From Campylobacter sp. (GTDB lineage: Bacteria > Campylobacterota > Campylobacteria > Campylobacterales > Campylobacteraceae): a DNA stretch of 9,711 nt. The notes below the pieces were generated by a model, which saw only the letters and a program-made list of their open reading frames with translations, made no database searches and was not told the origin of the DNA. The stretch spans positions 1-9,711 of the forward strand of contig JAFVMP010000070.1 in assembly GCA_017506845.1 (NCBI GenBank), given 5' to 3'. Positions 6,883 through 9,711 of the stretch are shown piece after piece. The translations under genes and the position numbers were made by a program. Numbering within the stretch: position 1 is the first letter of the stretch; the number at the start of each line of letters is the position of its first letter.

Positions 6883-8521
6883 TCTATTTTTGATTTTTTT
6901 GGTTATACCGCTTTGGGCTAGCGTGCCAAGCTATGAGAATTTAAAAGCAGCACCAAAAGGATTGGCAAAGGATTATTATATATATAGATTTGCTAATGAA
7001 AAAAAGGCTAGCAAGGCTCAACTAAAGAAATTACGAGGGCAGATTTTTCGCTATCAAGGTAGCATTAAAGCGCTTTTTGATAAAAAAATTGGCCCTATAA
7101 AAGAGAAAGTAGCTGATTGTTCTAAATATAATTTTAGCAATATTCATACTGCTAATTGGACATGTCAAAATATGGTTATAAGCGCTGGATTTATAAACTC
7201 TTTAATGCCTAGCCAAAGGGCAGATTTAGTAACACGCTTAAAAGCTAATGGTTCTAAATTTGTAAATTATATTCAAGGATTTAATACAGCAGACCCACTA
7301 GCTTATTATATAGCAGTTGGCGATCCGGTTGGATATTTTAGACACTACGCAGCCGCTAAAAATAAAGAAGAGTTTTTAAATACCCACATTCCAAGTGTAA
7401 AATTAATCACAAATAGCCTAAATCATTGGCAATTTAAATCAATTGTTCAAGACTCTGTAATTAACAAAAAAAATGCCAAATTTCGTAGTAGTTTATTAGG
7501 AGTTAGTGCTGAGCTACTCAATGGCGATATGGCATTTATATTTGGATTAAATGCGATTTTATTGCATAATGAGAGTAGGGCAGTGGAGTTTTTTAAAGTA
7601 GCTGCTACAAAATCCAAATTTGCTAGCAATAAAGATAATGCTAATTTTTGGATATATCTAATTACTAAAGATGAAAATATTTTAGAACAGATTGCTAAAA
7701 GTGCTGATATAAATATTTATAACCTATATGCTAGAGAATTTACTAGTGGTGAAAAGATTAAAATAGCAGTACCAAGGCCAGCTACAAAAGAGTTATTAAA
7801 ATATGATTATACTGACCCATTTACATGGCAACGCACAAGAGAGAAAGTAGCTAAAATGCCAAGCTCTGAGCTAATCTCATATGCATCAAGGTTTTATACT
7901 CAAAGCACCTTAGGTGAGTATAGCTATATAATGGAAAGAGCGCATAATCATAAAATTCACTTCTATCCGATGCCATTTATGGAATACATTGGTACAAAAG
8001 ATATCAGGCGGCAAGCACTGATTTTAGCCCTTGCTAGACAAGAAAGTAGGTTTGTACCTAGTGCAATTTCTACATCATATGCGCTTGGAATGATGCAGTT
8101 TATGCCGTTTTTAGCTAAAGATATAGCTGCTAAACTTGAAATGAATAAATTTGATATTGATGATATGTTTAAGCCGCAAATTGCCTATAAATTTGCAAAT
8201 TTTCATCTAGATTATCTAGAAAAATATCTTTACAATCCGCTATTTATTGCATATGCATATAATGGCGGGATTGGATTTACAAAGCGAATGCTACTGCGTG
8301 GAGATCTATTTGAGCGTAAGGGAGAGTATAGTAAATTTGAACCATTTTTATCTATGGATTTAGTACCGTATGCTGAGAGTAGGATTTATGGCAAAAAGGT
8401 TTTGGCTAATTATATAATATATCTTGCTGCTCTTGGTAAAAGTACTAAAATATCGCACTTTTTTGACAATGTTTTAATCCCTGAGTTAAGCGATGGATTT
8501 AGGCCAAAGGTAAGCTTTTAG
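6860..8521 (+). CDS. slt: Soluble lytic murein transglycosylase (Slt family, periplasmic)
   Basis: Cleaves peptidoglycan glycan strands to give 1,6-anhydromuramyl ends. The 553 aa begin with a signal peptide ([18 protein letters not shown], about 3–20, cleavage probably after LWA). A long helical region (about 30–370) corresponds to the superhelical U domain of Slt70. The catalytic SLT domain follows: LARQESRF with general acid Glu395, GMMQFMP (410–416), AYNGG (466–470) and YAESRIYGKKVLANY (504–518). C87 and C102 could form a disulfide. Length is near that of C. jejuni Slt and shorter than E. coli Slt70. The start is GTG at 6860, chosen because AGGA (6849–6852) lies 7 nt upstream inside yggT. 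It is the last gene of the operon and its stop codon lies in the terminator loop. Confidence 0.94.
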   Translation: MGLLIKFSLFLIFLVIPLWASVPSYENLKAAPKGLAKDYYIYRFANEKKASKAQLKKLRGQIFRYQGSIKALFDKKIGPIKEKVADCSKYNFSNIHTANWTCQNMVISAGFINSLMPSQRADLVTRLKANGSKFVNYIQGFNTADPLAYYIAVGDPVGYFRHYAAAKNKEEFLNTHIPSVKLITNSLNHWQFKSIVQDSVINKKNAKFRSSLLGVSAELLNGDMAFIFGLNAILLHNESRAVEFFKVAATKSKFASNKDNANFWIYLITKDENILEQIAKSADINIYNLYAREFTSGEKIKIAVPRPATKELLKYDYTDPFTWQRTREKVAKMPSSELISYASRFYTQSTLGEYSYIMERAHNHKIHFYPMPFMEYIGTKDIRRQALILALARQESRFVPSAISTSYALGMMQFMPFLAKDIAAKLEMNKFDIDDMFKPQIAYKFANFHLDYLEKYLYNPLFIAYAYNGGIGFTKRMLLRGDLFERKGEYSKFEPFLSMDLVPYAESRIYGKKVLANYIIYLAALGKSTKISHFFDNVLIPELSDGFRPKVSF

Positions 8522-8532
8522 GCTTGCCTTTG
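8505..8532 (+). terminator. Intrinsic terminator of the five-gene operon
   Basis: An 11-bp stem CAAAGGTAAGC / GCTTGCCTTTG with one G·U pair and a 6-nt loop TTTTAG (8516–8521), followed by a T-rich tail (TTTGGTTTTTAGTTTT from 8533). The left arm is the end of slt, and the TAG stop codon (8519–8521) is in the loop. The opposite strand has no U-tract on its side, so it acts as a one-way terminator for slt. The convergent lipoprotein gene has no separate strong terminator that I can see. Confidence 0.85.
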
Positions 8533-8560
8533 TTTGGTTTTTAGTTTTAAATTTGTAAAT

Positions 8561-9031
8561 TTATCTAGTATGCCAGTAGAGTGAGCGGGCGACTTTTTGG
8601 AAATTTAGCGTAGCTGTAGTGTTGTTATCTAGAGTGATATTTACGCTTAGGATATTTGATTTTTGAGTTGGAATAGCGGCTTTATAATAACTACTCCAAG
8701 GTATGGTCATCGAAACTAAAGTGGAGAGTTTATCATCTTTTTCTAGTTTAGTTAGTGTAGCATCAATTGAATTTATAGTTACAGATTTTGGAGTTAAATT
8801 TTGTGGATAGATTGATACTATAAAGGTATCAAAATCTTGCATATCAGTAGTAAATTCTCCTTGATATATTGGATTTAGGTAGGTAGCAACTAGTAATATT
8901 TCAGCAGAGTTGTGTTTTTGCGTATAGGCTAGTAATTCGTTTTTAAGATTGGCATCTGAGTGAAGTGAGCTTTTTCCCCAGCAACCAGCCAACATTAATG
9001 AAATGATAAGAAAGGTGAGGTTTTTTAACAT
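8561..9031 (-). CDS. Small lipoprotein of unknown function
   Basis: A 156-aa predicted lipoprotein. The signal (MLKNLTFLIISLMLAGC) has a lipobox LAGC with the lipidated Cys at residue 17, leaving about 140 residues of mature protein. The mature part is Thr/Ser/Asn-rich with alternating hydrophobic strands (for example SILSVNITLDNNTTATLNF, roughly 124–143), suggesting a beta-sandwich, and ends SLYWHTR. There is Trp-Gly, not Asp, after the Cys, so outer-membrane sorting is possible. I recognise no family motif. A lipoprotein gene sits at the matching place beside slt in C. jejuni, as I recall. The ribosome site AAGGAA (9036–9041) is 4–5 nt before the ATG and a TATAAT lies just upstream. It converges with slt across a 39-nt gap. 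Confidence 0.85.
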   Translation of the reverse strand: MLKNLTFLIISLMLAGCWGKSSLHSDANLKNELLAYTQKHNSAEILLVATYLNPIYQGEFTTDMQDFDTFIVSIYPQNLTPKSVTINSIDATLTKLEKDDKLSTLVSMTIPWSSYYKAAIPTQKSNILSVNITLDNNTTATLNFQKVARSLYWHTR

Positions 9032-9050
9032 TTTTTTCCTTTTTTGTTAA

Positions 9051-9056
9051 ATTATA
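9051..9056 (-). promoter_or_regulatory. Putative -10 box of the lipoprotein gene
   Basis: On the minus strand TATAAT, preceded by GG, stands about 20 nt before the start codon. It predicts transcription from near 9044 and a leader of about 13 nt holding the AAGGAA ribosome site. No -35 is expected for Campylobacter sigma-70 promoters. Confidence 0.5.
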
Positions 9057-9169
9057 CCATTTATATGTTTAATCTTTAAATTATATTGTATTTATTTTAT
9101 TAAAATATATTTTGAATTTATCTAATAATTTACTTTTAAAAATCAATAGTAATTTAAGTTGAATTTAGA

Positions 9170-9175
9170 TATATT
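9170..9175 (+). promoter_or_regulatory. Weak candidate -10 box for the rightward flavoprotein gene
   Basis: TATATT in a very AT-rich stretch would start transcription near 9182 and leave a leader of about 35 nt with GGAG at 9207–9210. The better-looking TATAAT at 9197–9202 is too close: its start near 9209 would cut off the ribosome site. The rest of the 9032–9216 spacer is about nine-tenths A/T and shows no ORF, RNA or repeat that I can support. Confidence 0.3.
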
Positions 9176-9216
9176 TAATTTTTTATGTTTTAAAAATATA
9201 ATAAATGGAGAAAAAT

Positions 9217-9711
9217 ATGGAAAATTTATATGATGTAGTAGTCATTGGTGGTGGTCCTTTTGGTATCGCTTCAGTAGTTGAGGCCAAAAAGGCTGGGTTT
9301 GCAAATGTTCTTCTTTTAGAAAAGGGTGATAATCACTCTCAAACAATTCGCAAATTCTACAAAGATGGTAAGCGTGTAGATAAGGTTTATAAAGGTTTAG
9401 AGAGCGAGACAAAAGGCTGCGTAGAGTTCTTTGATGGAACAAAAGAAAGCACATTAAATTACTTTGATAAATTGCTTGATGATGGCGATATTGAAGCAAT
9501 TTTTAATGCTGAGGTTGAAAGTGTAAAAAAAGATGGCGATCTGCTAATTGTAACTACAGCCAAAGGCGTGTATAAGGCTAAAAATGTAATGGTTGGTATT
9601 GGTAGAATGGGTAAGCCAAATAAACCAGATTATAAGATTCCACCTTCATTAATTCAAGTTGTAAATTATAATCTAAATAACTGCAACTGCGGTGAAAAAA
9701 TCATTGTAGTA
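9217..9711 (+). CDS. FAD-dependent pyridine nucleotide oxidoreductase, N-terminal part (runs off the right edge)
   Basis: The first 165 codons of a flavoprotein. VVVIGGGPFGIAS (7–19) is a GxGxxG dinucleotide-binding fold and LLLEKG (32–37) supplies Glu35, which should bind the FAD ribose. GIGRMGKP (about 130–137) matches the second FAD contact in the thioredoxin-reductase-like family, and the window ends at EKIIVV, where the NAD(P)-binding GxGxxG would start. No CxxxxC pair (glutathione reductase type) is seen, so it resembles YpdA-like or monooxygenase-like flavoproteins more than a classical disulfide reductase; a TrxR CxxC could still lie beyond the edge. Cys68, Cys156 and Cys158 are the only cysteines here. 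GGAG (9207–9210) is 6 nt from the ATG. Codons such as TTC, TAC, ATC and CGT are more frequent than in neighbours, hinting at strong expression. Confidence 0.82.
   Translation, partial: MENLYDVVVIGGGPFGIASVVEAKKAGFANVLLLEKGDNHSQTIRKFYKDGKRVDKVYKGLESETKGCVEFFDGTKESTLNYFDKLLDDGDIEAIFNAEVESVKKDGDLLIVTTAKGVYKAKNVMVGIGRMGKPNKPDYKIPPSLIQVVNYNLNNCNCGEKIIVV

Noticed and set aside
7447..7629. 60-codon minus-strand ORF inside slt
   Set aside because: Shadow of slt, with no ribosome site or known motif.
9242..9499. 85-codon minus-strand ORF opposite the flavoprotein
   Set aside because: The plus-strand frame has a ribosome site and FAD motifs; the minus frame is His/Leu-rich nonsense typical of antisense.
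1..9711. Mobile element, CRISPR array, tRNA or rRNA genes
   Set aside because: No transposase or integrase, direct repeats with spacers, cloverleaf or rRNA sequence was found on either strand.

Overview
This is a low-GC stretch of a Campylobacter chromosome. Three things point there: the gene order gltX–yggT–slt beside a convergent lipoprotein gene (an order I recall from C. jejuni, not checked), a ThiF of the two-part anaerobe/epsilonproteobacterial type, and a flagellin start of the Campylobacter FlaA/FlaB kind. The species cannot be fixed by eye. I see no mobile element, CRISPR array, tRNA or rRNA. It looks like core genome.

Layout. At the left edge a flagellin gene runs leftward out of the window (only its first 25 codons are present), behind a textbook sigma-54 promoter. 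Upstream of it on the same strand is a thiazole-synthesis operon, thiF–thiG–thiH (3119 down to 383), followed by a previously hidden 31-codon ORF that overlaps the thiH stop codon as ATGA and has an AGGAG ribosome site inside thiH. A 12-bp perfect hairpin at 235–262 separates this operon from the flagellin promoter. ThiF activates the sulfur carrier, ThiH makes dehydroglycine from tyrosine, and ThiG joins these with deoxyxylulose phosphate to form the thiazole phosphate of thiamine. No thiS with a Gly-Gly end and no thiE lie in the window.

A divergent intergenic region (3120–3248) drives thiF leftward and a five-gene rightward operon: phosphomannomutase/phosphoglucomutase, queC (queuosine precursor), gltX (glutamyl-tRNA synthetase), a YggT membrane protein, and a periplasmic lytic transglycosylase. 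The five genes are joined by 4-nt overlaps, a 3-nt gap and a 23-nt overlap, and end in a strong hairpin terminator whose loop holds the slt stop codon.

Right of this lies a convergent small lipoprotein gene (minus strand), then an AT-rich spacer of about 185 nt, then the first 165 codons of an FAD-dependent oxidoreductase that continues past the right edge. The clearest candidate for something undescribed is the 31-aa cationic peptide ORF after thiH. Other points of interest are the possibly leaderless thiF mRNA, the absence of a local thiS, and the likely GluRS2 nature of the gltX product.
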